NCBI GenBank assembly: GCA_021298315.1
Contig: JAJTFC010000009.1
Location: 1 to 64,000 of the forward strand
Source of the DNA: Planctomycetaceae bacterium
Lineage (GTDB): Bacteria > Planctomycetota > Planctomycetia > Pirellulales > Pirellulaceae
Length of the DNA stretch: 64,000 nt
Reading direction: 5' to 3'
Positions within the stretch are counted from its first letter, which is position 1; each line of letters begins with the position of its first letter. The position numbers and the translations under genes were made by a program. This document shows positions 43,496-52,988 of this stretch, piece after piece. Under the pieces are notes generated by a model. The model was not told the origin of the DNA, made no database searches, and saw only the letters and a list, made by a program, of their open reading frames with translations.

Positions 43496-44461
43496 TTAGG
43501 TCGAACGAAAAACCCTGGCCAAGTAGATTGTTGGAAAAATCAGCATTGCCAGTAGCAGGCCATGCCAAGGACCTTTGTGGATCAGCGCCAGCGTCGCATC
43601 GATAAATAGGATGTTGATGATCGCTGTTCGTATCGCAAGTCCGAGATCTGGGCCTCGAAGCGATTGGATCGAGGCCAAAGCTCTTCGGAATACAGGCGCC
43701 GATAGCAGGATCATCAACCCCGGAAAAAACCACTCCGACCAGCCATCGCGACGCTCGACAAGCTTCGCTAGGCTCGGACTGGGATATTTCCAAATGATCC
43801 AGGCCAAAAGCAGGATCCCGGCAAGGCAAGTTAGCCATCCTGCCCAAAGTCTGATTCTTGATTGCTCGGTCAGGAATTCTTTTCGTGCTGCGATCGTAAA
43901 ACCCATCACATAGAGTCCAAAGGCAATCGGATAGAGCCAAAGGTGGATAGGCAGCGTTGCAAAATCCGGACCTGCAGCAACGGCCATCCCCAAGCTGAGG
44001 TTCAAGCCACGGCACAAGCCCATTAAAGCAGGAGCCATTGGTGTTGTCTTGAACAAACCGTCGTAACCGATGATCGCACCGACGAGCAATGCACCAACCA
44101 ATGGGGTCAAGGTCATCTTGCCATGGATTAGATACGCTGCCAAGCAGGCAAAGAGCCAGCCGATGGCCAGCATCGCCCAGCCGACATTTCGAGCTTGGCC
44201 TAAGCCAATAGCGCCGCGGACGATAGGGCCTGGACGCTGATTCTTTTGGTCTTCTGGATAATCAAAGACATCGTTGAGAACCATTCCTCCCCAGTAAAGA
44301 AGGATCGAGCCGAGAGCCACCAACAGAGCCGAAATAGGATGAGAGACAAACGAAACGGTCGCTGATGCGATGCACAAGCCTGCGAGGGGGTCTGTTGCGG
44401 CGGTGAATGTGTTGGGAACCCGTACCAATTGGGCCCAGTCTTTGATGTTTGATTGCGCCAT
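43496..44461 (-). CDS. UbiA-family prenyltransferase, possibly EboC-like
   Basis: NDVFDYPEDQKNQRPGPIVRG Asp-rich motif; about 8 TM segments. Confidence 0.85.
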   Translation of the reverse strand: MAQSNIKDWAQLVRVPNTFTAATDPLAGLCIASATVSFVSHPISALLVALGSILLYWGGMVLNDVFDYPEDQKNQRPGPIVRGAIGLGQARNVGWAMLAIGWLFACLAAYLIHGKMTLTPLVGALLVGAIIGYDGLFKTTPMAPALMGLCRGLNLSLGMAVAAGPDFATLPIHLWLYPIAFGLYVMGFTIAARKEFLTEQSRIRLWAGWLTCLAGILLLAWIIWKYPSPSLAKLVERRDGWSEWFFPGLMILLSAPVFRRALASIQSLRGPDLGLAIRTAIINILFIDATLALIHKGPWHGLLLAMLIFPTIYLARVFRST

Positions 44462-44471
44462 CGTTGTTAGC

Positions 44472-45314
44472 TTACTGCGATAGCATGGTCCATTGGGTTT
44501 TCACCAATGTCCCAGACTGGCTAATGGATATGTAATTTGCAAAGGCGATTGGATCGCACTGTGCGAGTGCTTGATTGTCCCGTGGCATGTTGGGAAAGTG
44601 CATCGTAGCACTACCGGTACTTGCGTACAGTACGCTATCCTTGACACAGCACAAGGGGCGGTGAATGTGACCGAAAAACACCCCACGGATGCGACAGGAA
44701 TTCTTGGCAAACAGCGAGTGTAACAGCATTCCATTTCGGACAAGCATCGTTCGGTCGATCCAATCGCAATCCAAAGCAATAGGTGGATAGTGAAGAAAAA
44801 TCGTCCAGCGACGCATCGGGTCGGCCAGCAGTGTTTCAATGGCCGCGAGTTGGTCGTCGCAGATTTCTCCCTGGGGATCGATCTGTGTTGCTCCCCTTGT
44901 ATCGAGAACAAGCAGCGATTCGCCTCGGTCAGATCTGGTATCGTTGGTAAACCAATAGGCAAGACGATCCGATTGGGTCTCGATGCAATGGAGTTCCCGA
45001 TCATCGGGCCAGTGTTTCCTAAAGCACTGGCTTAAAGCCTCGCGGTGATCGTGATTGCCAATTGCCGTGACGATCGGAATTCCGATTTCGGCCAGTCGGT
45101 TCCAGGCTGCCCGGGTCGAGTCTCCGGAGTCTGTTGCAAGATGCCCTCGATGAACCCAGTCGCCCGTATGAACGATCCAATCGATGGGGTCGCTGATCGA
45201 GCCTATCCAACGGCAAACTTGTTCAAACCGGGCCATCGAATCGATCCCTGGCGCGATTCGGGACGTGGCCCAGTGGGTATCGCCGAGTTGGAGAATATGC
45301 ATCGTGTCAGCCAT
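44472..45314 (-). CDS. Metallophosphoesterase
   Basis: MHILQLGDTHW...VHTGDWVHRG...AIGNHDHRE...FGHIHRPL; start chosen at internal ATG. Confidence 0.9.
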   Translation of the reverse strand: MADTMHILQLGDTHWATSRIAPGIDSMARFEQVCRWIGSISDPIDWIVHTGDWVHRGHLATDSGDSTRAAWNRLAEIGIPIVTAIGNHDHREALSQCFRKHWPDDRELHCIETQSDRLAYWFTNDTRSDRGESLLVLDTRGATQIDPQGEICDDQLAAIETLLADPMRRWTIFLHYPPIALDCDWIDRTMLVRNGMLLHSLFAKNSCRIRGVFFGHIHRPLCCVKDSVLYASTGSATMHFPNMPRDNQALAQCDPIAFANYISISQSGTLVKTQWTMLSQ

Positions 45315-45336
45315 TCTTTGAAAGCAGCCTAGCGAC

Positions 45337-45885
45337 TCATTGGCCTCTGGCTGTTTGCGCGGCAATAACATCGACCATGGCTTTGGCAAACCAAGGAAGA
45401 TCGTCGGGTTTGCGGCTTGTTACAAAGTGCCGGTCTATAACCACAGGTGCATCGACCCAAATCGCACCCGCGTTTTCAAGGTCGTCCTTGATCCCAAGTG
45501 AGCCGGTCGTCTTTACGTCTCGGTAAACGCCCGCTGATATAGCCAGCCATCCACCATGGCAAATCGCTGCGACGCATTTGCTGGAGTCGGCAAAATCCCG
45601 AATAAGCTTTTTTACTGAGTCCAGGCGTCTTAATCGATCTGGCATGAAGCCTCCTGGAAGCAAGATGGCATCAAATTGACTTTCGTGCATGTCGTTAATG
45701 GCCGCATCCGACGTGCAGGGATAGCCGTTTTTGCCTGAGTAAACCCGATTGGCCTCTTCGCCGGCGACGACCACTTGCGCCCCCTCTTCGATCAATCGAA
45801 GCTTGGGGTACCACAGTTCCAAGTCTTCATAAATATCACCGACGAAGGCCAAAACGCGTTTACCAGAAAGTTTTTTATCGGTCAT
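45337..45885 (-). CDS. DJ-1/PfpI family protein
   Basis: VLAFVGDIYEDLELWYPKLRLIEEGAQVVVAGEE...AAICHGGWLAISAGVYRDVK. Confidence 0.92.
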   Translation of the reverse strand: MTDKKLSGKRVLAFVGDIYEDLELWYPKLRLIEEGAQVVVAGEEANRVYSGKNGYPCTSDAAINDMHESQFDAILLPGGFMPDRLRRLDSVKKLIRDFADSSKCVAAICHGGWLAISAGVYRDVKTTGSLGIKDDLENAGAIWVDAPVVIDRHFVTSRKPDDLPWFAKAMVDVIAAQTARGQ

Positions 45886-45952
45886 GATCGCAAGGGTTTC
45901 CCAAAATAGAGTTTTGCAAGTATCTTAGCGGGAATCTGAGCGTGTCCCAGGC

Positions 45953-46030
45953 CCGATTCCCCAGAAGCGATTCCTCAGACGCGATTCCTCAGAAGCGATT
46001 CCTCAGACGCGATTCCTCAGAAGCGATGTC
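45953..46030. repeat. Short tandem repeat, 14-bp unit GCGATTCCTCAGAM, about 5 copies in alternating A/C order
   Basis: GCGATTCCTCAGAC / GCGATTCCTCAGAA alternating at 45967-46022, degenerate units on both sides. Confidence 0.9.
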
Positions 46031-46133
46031 CTCGACCAAAGCCACTGGGAATTCACCCTGCGTAATTCAACCACCTGCGTGACTCAACCATCCGTAGATC
46101 AATATCGTTCAAGCGTAACAAATAGGTAGCTCG

Positions 46134-47012
46134 ATGAAGCTTGGAGATTATTTCAGCGCAACGCGTCTGCAAACTGGGGCAAGAGGTCTGTCGTTTGAGC
46201 TTTTTCCACCCAAAAAAGCTGAGCTGCTTCCAGGGCTCCTCAAGACAGTAGAAGAGCTACAGCGGTTCAAACCAGACTTTTTTACATGCACCTATGGTGC
46301 AGGTGGCGCGACTCGAAGTGGTACGCTAAGCCTACTTGAAACGCTTAAGAAGAATTACAACCTGAAGATCGCTTCGCATTTAACCTGCGTCGGTTCGACC
46401 ATGGATCAGCTTCGCTCCTATCTCAGCGATGCCAAGTCGATCGGCGTTGATTACATCGTTGCCCTTCGAGGGGATCCACCGAAAGGTCAAACAGAGTTTC
46501 AGCAGACCGAAGGTGGCTTGCGCTATGCCAACGAACTCGTCGCGATGCTCCGTCGCGAGTATCCGGATTTCGGGATCTTGGTTGCGGGATATCCAGAAGT
46601 TCACCAAGAGGCTCCCTCTGCCGAAGTCGACCTAGATAATCTCAAGCGTAAGGTTGATACCGGTGCGGACGTTGTCGTGACTCAACTGTTCTACAACAAC
46701 GAAGACTTTTATCGCTTCCGGGACCTATGCGAGAAGGCCGGGATAAAGATCCCGATCGTTCCTGGCGTTTTGCCCGTGATTAGTTTGGCAAGCATCCAGC
46801 GGATCGCATCATTGTGCAAAGCCGCACTCCCGAAGGACTTCGTCGATGAGCTTGCCAAGAGCGATCAAGAGGACTGGCAGTTCAAGGTTGGCACCGAGTT
46901 TGCAACCAGACAAGTTGCTGATTTGATACAGTCGGGGATACCGGGTATCCACTTCTATGTTTTGAACTCATCGAGAGCAACCTCGAAGGTTCTAGACGCC
47001 GTCCATTGGTAA
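46134..47012 (+). CDS. metF: Methylenetetrahydrofolate reductase
   Basis: LSFELFPPKKAELLPGLLKTVEELQRFKPDFFTCTYGAGG; VDYIVALRGDPPKG. Confidence 0.95.
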   Translation: MKLGDYFSATRLQTGARGLSFELFPPKKAELLPGLLKTVEELQRFKPDFFTCTYGAGGATRSGTLSLLETLKKNYNLKIASHLTCVGSTMDQLRSYLSDAKSIGVDYIVALRGDPPKGQTEFQQTEGGLRYANELVAMLRREYPDFGILVAGYPEVHQEAPSAEVDLDNLKRKVDTGADVVVTQLFYNNEDFYRFRDLCEKAGIKIPIVPGVLPVISLASIQRIASLCKAALPKDFVDELAKSDQEDWQFKVGTEFATRQVADLIQSGIPGIHFYVLNSSRATSKVLDAVHW

Positions 47013-47030
47013 TCAGACTGATCTGTCCGG

Positions 47031-47930
47031 TCAGGCTTTTTTGGCTCGAGGATGCGCCTTGTCGTAGGCGGCTTTGATATTAGCCGTGCTGACATGCGTG
47101 TAGATTTGGGTCGTCACAAGGCTCTTGTGGCCGAGCAATTCTTGAACGCTGCGGATATCCGCGCCACCGTTGAGCAGATGTGTTGCAAAGCTATGGCGAA
47201 GGGTGTGAGGGCTCGTTCGCGTGTCGAGTCCACATTCTTTGATGTACTTCTCGAGCATGCGAGCGACACTGCGGGTGGTAAGTCGTCCACCGAATTTATT
47301 TCGGAATGTCGCTGGTTCTTGAGTGCCGTTGGGTGCAGGACGACGCAATCGGAAGTACTCCATGAGAGCTTTACTGGCATGAGAGCCAAGTTGGCCGATA
47401 CGCTCTTTGCGCCCTTTACCCCGGATTCGAATCGTTCCGTCGGTAAAGTCGATGTCGCGGTCGTTCATACCAACAAGTTCGCTAACCCGCAGTCCCGCGC
47501 TATAGGTGACTTCAAGGATCGCAAGGTCTCGACGGCCCATCTCGGTTTGCTTGCTCGGTGCGTCAAGCAGTGAGAGGATCTCTTGGTTGGTCAAGAAGTG
47601 GGGAAGTTTTCTCGCCCCTCGAGGGTTTCGTAAGGGTTTGGCGGGATTGCTTTCGACCATCTGTTGACGCTGAGCGAATTTGAAGAAGCTTCGAAGCGAA
47701 GCGAGCTTTCTACTGATGCTCGATTTGGCATAGCCGGCTTCGTGGAGTGCAGTGACATAGCCGCGAAGCTCGTTTGGGGTGATGTCTCGAGGTCGAAGAC
47801 TCTTTTGGCCTTCGTCGGTGATAAAGTCGGCCATATCGATCAAATCCTCACGATAGGACTTAATCGTCAAATCCGAAGCGTTTCGCTCGACGTCCAAGTA
47901 CCGAAGGAATTGAAAGACTTCTTGATGCAT
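47031..47930 (-). CDS. Tyrosine recombinase XerC/XerD
   Basis: TYSAGLRVSELVGM; SPHTLRHSFATHLLNGGADIRSVQELLGHKSLVTTQIYTHV. Confidence 0.93.
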   Translation of the reverse strand: MHQEVFQFLRYLDVERNASDLTIKSYREDLIDMADFITDEGQKSLRPRDITPNELRGYVTALHEAGYAKSSISRKLASLRSFFKFAQRQQMVESNPAKPLRNPRGARKLPHFLTNQEILSLLDAPSKQTEMGRRDLAILEVTYSAGLRVSELVGMNDRDIDFTDGTIRIRGKGRKERIGQLGSHASKALMEYFRLRRPAPNGTQEPATFRNKFGGRLTTRSVARMLEKYIKECGLDTRTSPHTLRHSFATHLLNGGADIRSVQELLGHKSLVTTQIYTHVSTANIKAAYDKAHPRAKKA

Positions 47931-48108
47931 TTTGGCTCCACCGTGAGCTTATCGGGTTTCCTGACGCAGACCCTTTGGAAAATGATACGAATTGGAGACT
48001 TGCTCGTGGTGCGGGAGTAAACTAAGTTATTAGGGTGTTTTGGATCTTTTTTCCAGCCCGTTTGATGGCTGTTGGCGTTCCTTCGTACAATCTTTTTTGC
48101 GGCTTGCC

Positions 48109-48354
48109 ATGCTATTCAAGATAATTCCTTTGCTGTGGATGGCTTTTATCGCATTGGTGATTTTGCTACCGACAATCACCTCTTTGATGGGGAGGCCCAA
48201 GGGGCCTGCGAAACCCAAGGCACCTAAGAAGGCCAAGTCGAAGAAAAAGAAAAAGGGCGAGCCCGACGAGGAACCCACGACCGAAGAATCTTCCCAAGAG
48301 CCTGCTTTGGATTTTGGCGATGAACTGGCTCAAATGGAAACTTCCAAGAGTTAA
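48109..48354 (+). CDS. Small membrane protein with Lys-rich then acidic tail
   Basis: MLFKIIPLLWMAFIALVILLPTITSLMGRPKGPAKPKAPKKAKSKKKKKGEPDEEP...; internal ATG chosen. Confidence 0.55.
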   Translation: MLFKIIPLLWMAFIALVILLPTITSLMGRPKGPAKPKAPKKAKSKKKKKGEPDEEPTTEESSQEPALDFGDELAQMETSKS

Positions 48355-48384
48355 CATTGAAGCCTTTTGAGTTGAGCCTTTAGG

Positions 48385-49713
48385 ATGTGGTGGGCTTGGC
48401 AAGTCGATGGCTGGATGATCGTCGCTTCGATCCTCTGCGGGATCGCTTGTGCTCTTGTCGGCAACTTTTTGGTTTTACGCAAACTGAGCCTTATCGGTGA
48501 TGCGCTCAGTCACGCGGTATTGCCCGGCATTGCAGCTTCGTTCCTGTGGTTTGGCAGCCGCAGCCCTTGGGTCGCTTTGCTCGGAGCTGGACTTATCGGA
48601 GTCCTTTCGGTCTGGTTGATCGAGGTGGTGCGAGGTATTGGACGCATCGAAGAAAGCGCAGCGATCGGTGTGGTCTTCACCGCGTTATTCGCATTGGGGA
48701 TCGTGATGATCTCTCGCGTCGAACATGTCGATCTTGATCCTTCGTGCGTTCTTTACGGCAATTTAGAAACGATCGTCTTAGAGACCGTCACCACCCCATT
48801 GGGTGAAATCCCGTCGGTCGTTCTGGAACTCGGGTGCATCGGCTTGTTCAATGCTCTGTGCACGCTGGTGTTTTGGAAGTGGTGGACTTTATCGACATTC
48901 GATACCACGTTGGCAAAGGCCCAAGGTGTACCGGTACGTTTCCTGAGCTATCTGCTCGCATCGATGGTGGCGATGACTTGTGTGGTCTGCTTTCGTGCCG
49001 TTGGTAATATTTTGGTTGTCGCAATGCTCATAGTCCCCTCCGCAATCGCTTGGATGTTGACCAATCGGCTGCAATCCATGGTCTTTTGCAGTTTGCTCGT
49101 AGCCATCGCCAGCAGCGTTCTTGGGCATCTCTTGGCAATCAGTTTGCCTCACTTGTTGGGATTCAAATCGGCCAACTCGGCGGCGATGGTTGCAGTCGTG
49201 TCTGGATGTTTGCTGGTGCTGGCGGTTTTTGTCGGGCCCAAACAAGGATTGATCTGGCGTTGGTTGCATCAACGCGAATTGCTTCGAAGGATACTTGCAG
49301 AAGACATCTTGGCACTTTTCTATAGGCATGTTGAAGCCCATGGTTCGGTGAATCTGTCTGCAGCCGATCAGGCTCTGAGCATAGAACGCATTTCTTCCAA
49401 GCTACAAGCATCGTCTCAAGCAATCCTCTCGGCCTTGTCGGATCTGGCTGCAAAGCGATGGGTTAGCGGCCAAGGAAACTCTTGGAATCTAACCCAAAGC
49501 GGGTATCAACAAGCCCAAGTATTGATTCGAACTCACCGACTCTGGGAGCATTACCTTCGCGAAGAGACCGGTATATCAGACCCCAGGCTCCACGCGTCGG
49601 CAGAGTCCCTCGAACACTACACTTCGTCCCAACTGCGTGAGAGTTTAGGGCAATTCACCGGTGGTCCGACGGTCGACCCCCACGGGAAACAAATTCCACC
49701 TGAAACACCATGA
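48385..49713 (+). CDS. Metal ABC transporter permease (ZnuB/MntB family) fused to C-terminal DtxR/MntR-like domain
   Basis: N-terminal 'LVGNFLVLRKLSLIGDALSHAVLPGIA'; C-terminal 'RTHRLWEHYLREETGISDPRLHASAESLEHYTSSQLRESLG...DPHGKQIPPE'. Confidence 0.92.
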   Translation: MWWAWQVDGWMIVASILCGIACALVGNFLVLRKLSLIGDALSHAVLPGIAASFLWFGSRSPWVALLGAGLIGVLSVWLIEVVRGIGRIEESAAIGVVFTALFALGIVMISRVEHVDLDPSCVLYGNLETIVLETVTTPLGEIPSVVLELGCIGLFNALCTLVFWKWWTLSTFDTTLAKAQGVPVRFLSYLLASMVAMTCVVCFRAVGNILVVAMLIVPSAIAWMLTNRLQSMVFCSLLVAIASSVLGHLLAISLPHLLGFKSANSAAMVAVVSGCLLVLAVFVGPKQGLIWRWLHQRELLRRILAEDILALFYRHVEAHGSVNLSAADQALSIERISSKLQASSQAILSALSDLAAKRWVSGQGNSWNLTQSGYQQAQVLIRTHRLWEHYLREETGISDPRLHASAESLEHYTSSQLRESLGQFTGGPTVDPHGKQIPPETP

Positions 49714-49725
49714 AAGCCATCGAGC

Positions 49726-50088
49726 ATGTTCGTTCGGATTTATAGTCAGCCAGGCGAATCGATCTGTCAAAGCTTTGAAGGTTTCATCGATGCAGTGAGT
49801 CCTTGGGAAGGCATGTTCGCCGAGCCCGACGGGTCGTGGGTCTGGGTTTTTCATGACAATTCCATACGGTATCAACTCGATGGCATGCTTTACGATCGGG
49901 CCGGTGTGATCGAATATCTCGAAGTCAAAGGCCAAGCCACCAAAGACGCTTGGGAAAGGATTTGCACTCATTTGCTGTCGGATTTTCAGCGTTCCAGCCC
50001 CGATGCGATCGTGCAGCACTTGCGGGTACACGACATCGAGCAACAATGTTGGCGAAGCCCACGCGATCCAGCCCTTTTTGTAGGCTAG
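49726..50088 (+). CDS. Hypothetical protein
   Basis: 120 aa, same strand, fits tightly between permease gene and gltX. Confidence 0.6.
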   Translation: MFVRIYSQPGESICQSFEGFIDAVSPWEGMFAEPDGSWVWVFHDNSIRYQLDGMLYDRAGVIEYLEVKGQATKDAWERICTHLLSDFQRSSPDAIVQHLRVHDIEQQCWRSPRDPALFVG

Positions 50089-50137
50089 GATATTTTCACC
50101 AACCAGATTCGAATCATTGTTTAAAGCTGCTTGACCT

Positions 50138-51709
50138 ATGACCATCCGCACTCGATTTGCCCCAAGTCCTACTGGTTATCTGCATATTGGTGGGGTGCGG
50201 ACAGCTCTGTTCAATTACCTGTTGGCCAAGCAAGCCGGCGGCCAGTTTCTGCTTCGGATCGACGACACCGATCAGCAACGCAACGTCGAAGCAGCCCTGC
50301 GGCCGATCCTCGAAGGTTTTCGTTGGTTGGGTTTGGAATGGGACGAAGGTCCCGAGTGCGGGGGGCCTTATGCACCCTATTTTCAATCCCAACGATCATC
50401 GCAATACCAACAAGCCGTCGAGAAGCTTTTAGCAAGCGGGCATGCATATAAAGATTACGCCAAGACCGAAGAGCTAGCCCAGCTCAAGGCTCAAGCCGAG
50501 AAAGATGGAAAAGCCTTCATCTACGATCGTCGATTCATGGCCAGTACTCCGCAGCAGCAGCGGGAGTACGAAGCCGAAGGTCGCTCAGCGGTCGTGCGTT
50601 TGAAGATGCCTCGGAGCGGCCAGTGCCAATTCAACGATTTGATTCGAGGGGATTGCTCCTTTGAATGGGCCGACGAGCAAGACCACGTTGTACAGCGTGC
50701 CGATGGGACTTGTTTGTACCATTTGGCAAGCGTCGTTGACGACTACGATTTCCGAATCACCCATGTGGTTCGGGCCGTCGAGCACCTTCCAAATACACCC
50801 CGACAAATTTTTATCGCGCAGAGCCTCGGTTACCCTCTACCGATTTATGCCCATTTGCCCTACGTCGCCGAACCGGGAGGGACGGCCAAGCTCAGCAAGC
50901 GAAAGCTCGATAAGTATCTCAAGCAAAAGGATTTTGCGACCCTCTTTCAGCTTGGGGAAACTGTGGCCAACAAGGCTCACTTGCAAACCACTCCCGAGAC
51001 TTTCAATCCTGTGGTCGTCGATTTCTACCGCGAAACGGGTTTCTTGCCCGGTGCGATTCTCAATTACTTGCTGCTCTTGGGTTGGTCGCTGGATGCTAGC
51101 TCCGAAGACTTTACGCTCGATGAGGCGATCAAGCATTTTTCGCTCGAACGGGTCAACAAAGCCCCCGCGTCGTTTGATCCCCAAAAGCTCATCGCTTTTC
51201 AGGCACGCTGGATGAGCAAGCTCGATACGAAGAAGAAGGTTGCGATGGTATTGCCGTATTTGCAAAAGGCAGGATGGGTCTCCGATCCCCCGCCCTGCTC
51301 GATCGCCGAACATTGCACCAAAGTGGTAAACGCCGCAGCAGATCGGATCAAAGTCGCCGGTGATATCCTTCAATTCGAGGAGTTTTTCGTTCCCGACGAG
51401 CAACTGGTCTTCGACCAATCCGGCTTGGAGAAACGCGTGCTCGGGGAACCCCAAGCCCTCGGGCTCCTCGTAGAAGTGCGCAGGATCGTACAAGCGACCG
51501 ATCCGTGGTCGGTCGAAAATCTTGAAAGCCAGATCAAAGAGATGGTCGAGGCCAAGGGGGTCAAGCTAGGTGTTTGCATCAACGCGGTCCGACTCGCACT
51601 TACAGGAAAAACCACGGGTGTCGGAGTCTTTGATGCCTTTGGCATTCTGGGCAAAGAATCTTCGCTATCGAGGATCGATCGCTGCATAAGACTTGCGACC
51701 CCATCATGA
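50138..51709 (+). CDS. gltX: Glutamyl-tRNA synthetase
   Basis: [52 protein letters not shown]. Confidence 0.96.
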   Translation: MTIRTRFAPSPTGYLHIGGVRTALFNYLLAKQAGGQFLLRIDDTDQQRNVEAALRPILEGFRWLGLEWDEGPECGGPYAPYFQSQRSSQYQQAVEKLLASGHAYKDYAKTEELAQLKAQAEKDGKAFIYDRRFMASTPQQQREYEAEGRSAVVRLKMPRSGQCQFNDLIRGDCSFEWADEQDHVVQRADGTCLYHLASVVDDYDFRITHVVRAVEHLPNTPRQIFIAQSLGYPLPIYAHLPYVAEPGGTAKLSKRKLDKYLKQKDFATLFQLGETVANKAHLQTTPETFNPVVVDFYRETGFLPGAILNYLLLLGWSLDASSEDFTLDEAIKHFSLERVNKAPASFDPQKLIAFQARWMSKLDTKKKVAMVLPYLQKAGWVSDPPPCSIAEHCTKVVNAAADRIKVAGDILQFEEFFVPDEQLVFDQSGLEKRVLGEPQALGLLVEVRRIVQATDPWSVENLESQIKEMVEAKGVKLGVCINAVRLALTGKTTGVGVFDAFGILGKESSLSRIDRCIRLATPS

Positions 51710-52407
51710 AACCACCGCAACTGAAGTTTTGCGGGTTCACTCGGCAGCAGGACGTTGCTCAAGCTGTCGAGTTACACGTCGATGCGATTGGATTGAATTT
51801 TTATCCAAAGAGCAAGCGGTACGTCCAGCCGTCGACGGCCAGAGGACTCTCAAAGATTGCCGAAGGCATTTCGATGCGGGTCGGTATCTTTGTCGATCCG
51901 ACGATCGAGCAGATCGGCCAAGTGCTCGATGAATGCCCTTTGGATGCGATCCAGTTGCATGGCAATGAGACCATCGAGTGGTTGCTCGAATACCAAAGCG
52001 CCCCAGAGTGGCCCGGGCTACCGATCCTCAAAGCGTTGCCCTACCGCGGCCCAATCGACGATGCGATCTGGAGCACGTGGGTCCAAGAGTGTTCGTTGGG
52101 GTATTCCCCTGTGATCGGACTGCTCGTCGACGCTTATGATCCGGTCGAAAAGGGGGGGACTGGCAAGCGAGCGAATTGGGATTTGCTGCGGCCAAGGCCC
52201 AGGAGTTTCTTGGCAGCCGACGGCAAGAGTGCGCCGTTGATCCTCGCGGGTGGATTGGATGCCGAAAATGTAATCCAAGCCTTGCAGATCGTCGAACCGA
52301 TCGGCGTGGATTTGGCAAGTGGCATCGAAGTCTCCCCGGGAGTCAAGGATCCGATTAAAATGCGGAGGATGTCGGAGAGAGTTCGAGAATACTATTTGTC
52401 CAGGTGA
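51706..52407 (+). CDS. trpF: Phosphoribosylanthranilate isomerase
   Basis: [67 protein letters not shown] overlap with gltX. Confidence 0.93.
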   Translation: MKPPQLKFCGFTRQQDVAQAVELHVDAIGLNFYPKSKRYVQPSTARGLSKIAEGISMRVGIFVDPTIEQIGQVLDECPLDAIQLHGNETIEWLLEYQSAPEWPGLPILKALPYRGPIDDAIWSTWVQECSLGYSPVIGLLVDAYDPVEKGGTGKRANWDLLRPRPRSFLAADGKSAPLILAGGLDAENVIQALQIVEPIGVDLASGIEVSPGVKDPIKMRRMSERVREYYLSR

Positions 52408-52410
52408 ACC

Positions 52411-52983
52411 ATGGCCGATTCAGCACAGCACTATCCGATCGAGATCGAAGGCAAGTATCGAGTCGACGATCCGATCGACTTGCTTGCAAGGCTCGATCGT
52501 CTTCGAGCCGAGGAACTCGAATCGGAATCCCATGAGGACCATTACCTGCGGCACCCCGCACGCGATTTCAAAATCACCGACGAGGCGCTCAGGATGCGGC
52601 GGGTAAACGACCAGTGGCTCGTCACCTACAAAGGACCTCGCAGGGAGGGGCCGCTTAAGACCCGACCCGAGATCGAGTTGCCACTGGCCCCAGGCACCCA
52701 GGAGGAATGGATGAGGATCTGGGCCTCTTTGAGTTTTGAACCCGTCGGAGTGGTGCGTAAATCTCGCCGTGTTTTCAGTCTTGCGAAAATTCATCCAGGG
52801 ATGACCGTCACCCTCGATGAAGTTCATCAAATAGGAATATTCGCAGAAGTCGAATGCGTGGTGCATTCGGATCAAGAGTTGGCGGCAGCCGAGCCAGCGA
52901 TCGCGTCGGCGGCTGGTAACCTTGGACTGAGTTTTATCGAGAAACGAAGCTATCTGTCGATGGTTCTTGAGCAACAGAAATAA
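52411..52983 (+). CDS. CYTH-domain protein (CyaB/thiamine-triphosphatase-like)
   Basis: PIEIEGKYRVDD (ExExK motif); LRMRRVNDQWLVTYKGPRREGPLKTRPEIELPL; VTLDEVHQIGIFAEVE. Confidence 0.88.
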   Translation: MADSAQHYPIEIEGKYRVDDPIDLLARLDRLRAEELESESHEDHYLRHPARDFKITDEALRMRRVNDQWLVTYKGPRREGPLKTRPEIELPLAPGTQEEWMRIWASLSFEPVGVVRKSRRVFSLAKIHPGMTVTLDEVHQIGIFAEVECVVHSDQELAAAEPAIASAAGNLGLSFIEKRSYLSMVLEQQK

Positions 52984-52988
52984 GCCCC

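Noticed and set aside
45953-46030. 14-bp repeat as iterons of a replication origin
   Set aside because: No dnaA, rep or parAB genes and no DnaA-box cluster seen nearby; a plain minisatellite is simpler.
47031-47930. Tyrosine recombinase as evidence of an integron or phage
   Set aside because: It sits among housekeeping genes, looks like XerC/XerD, and has no att-like repeats, cassettes or phage genes nearby.
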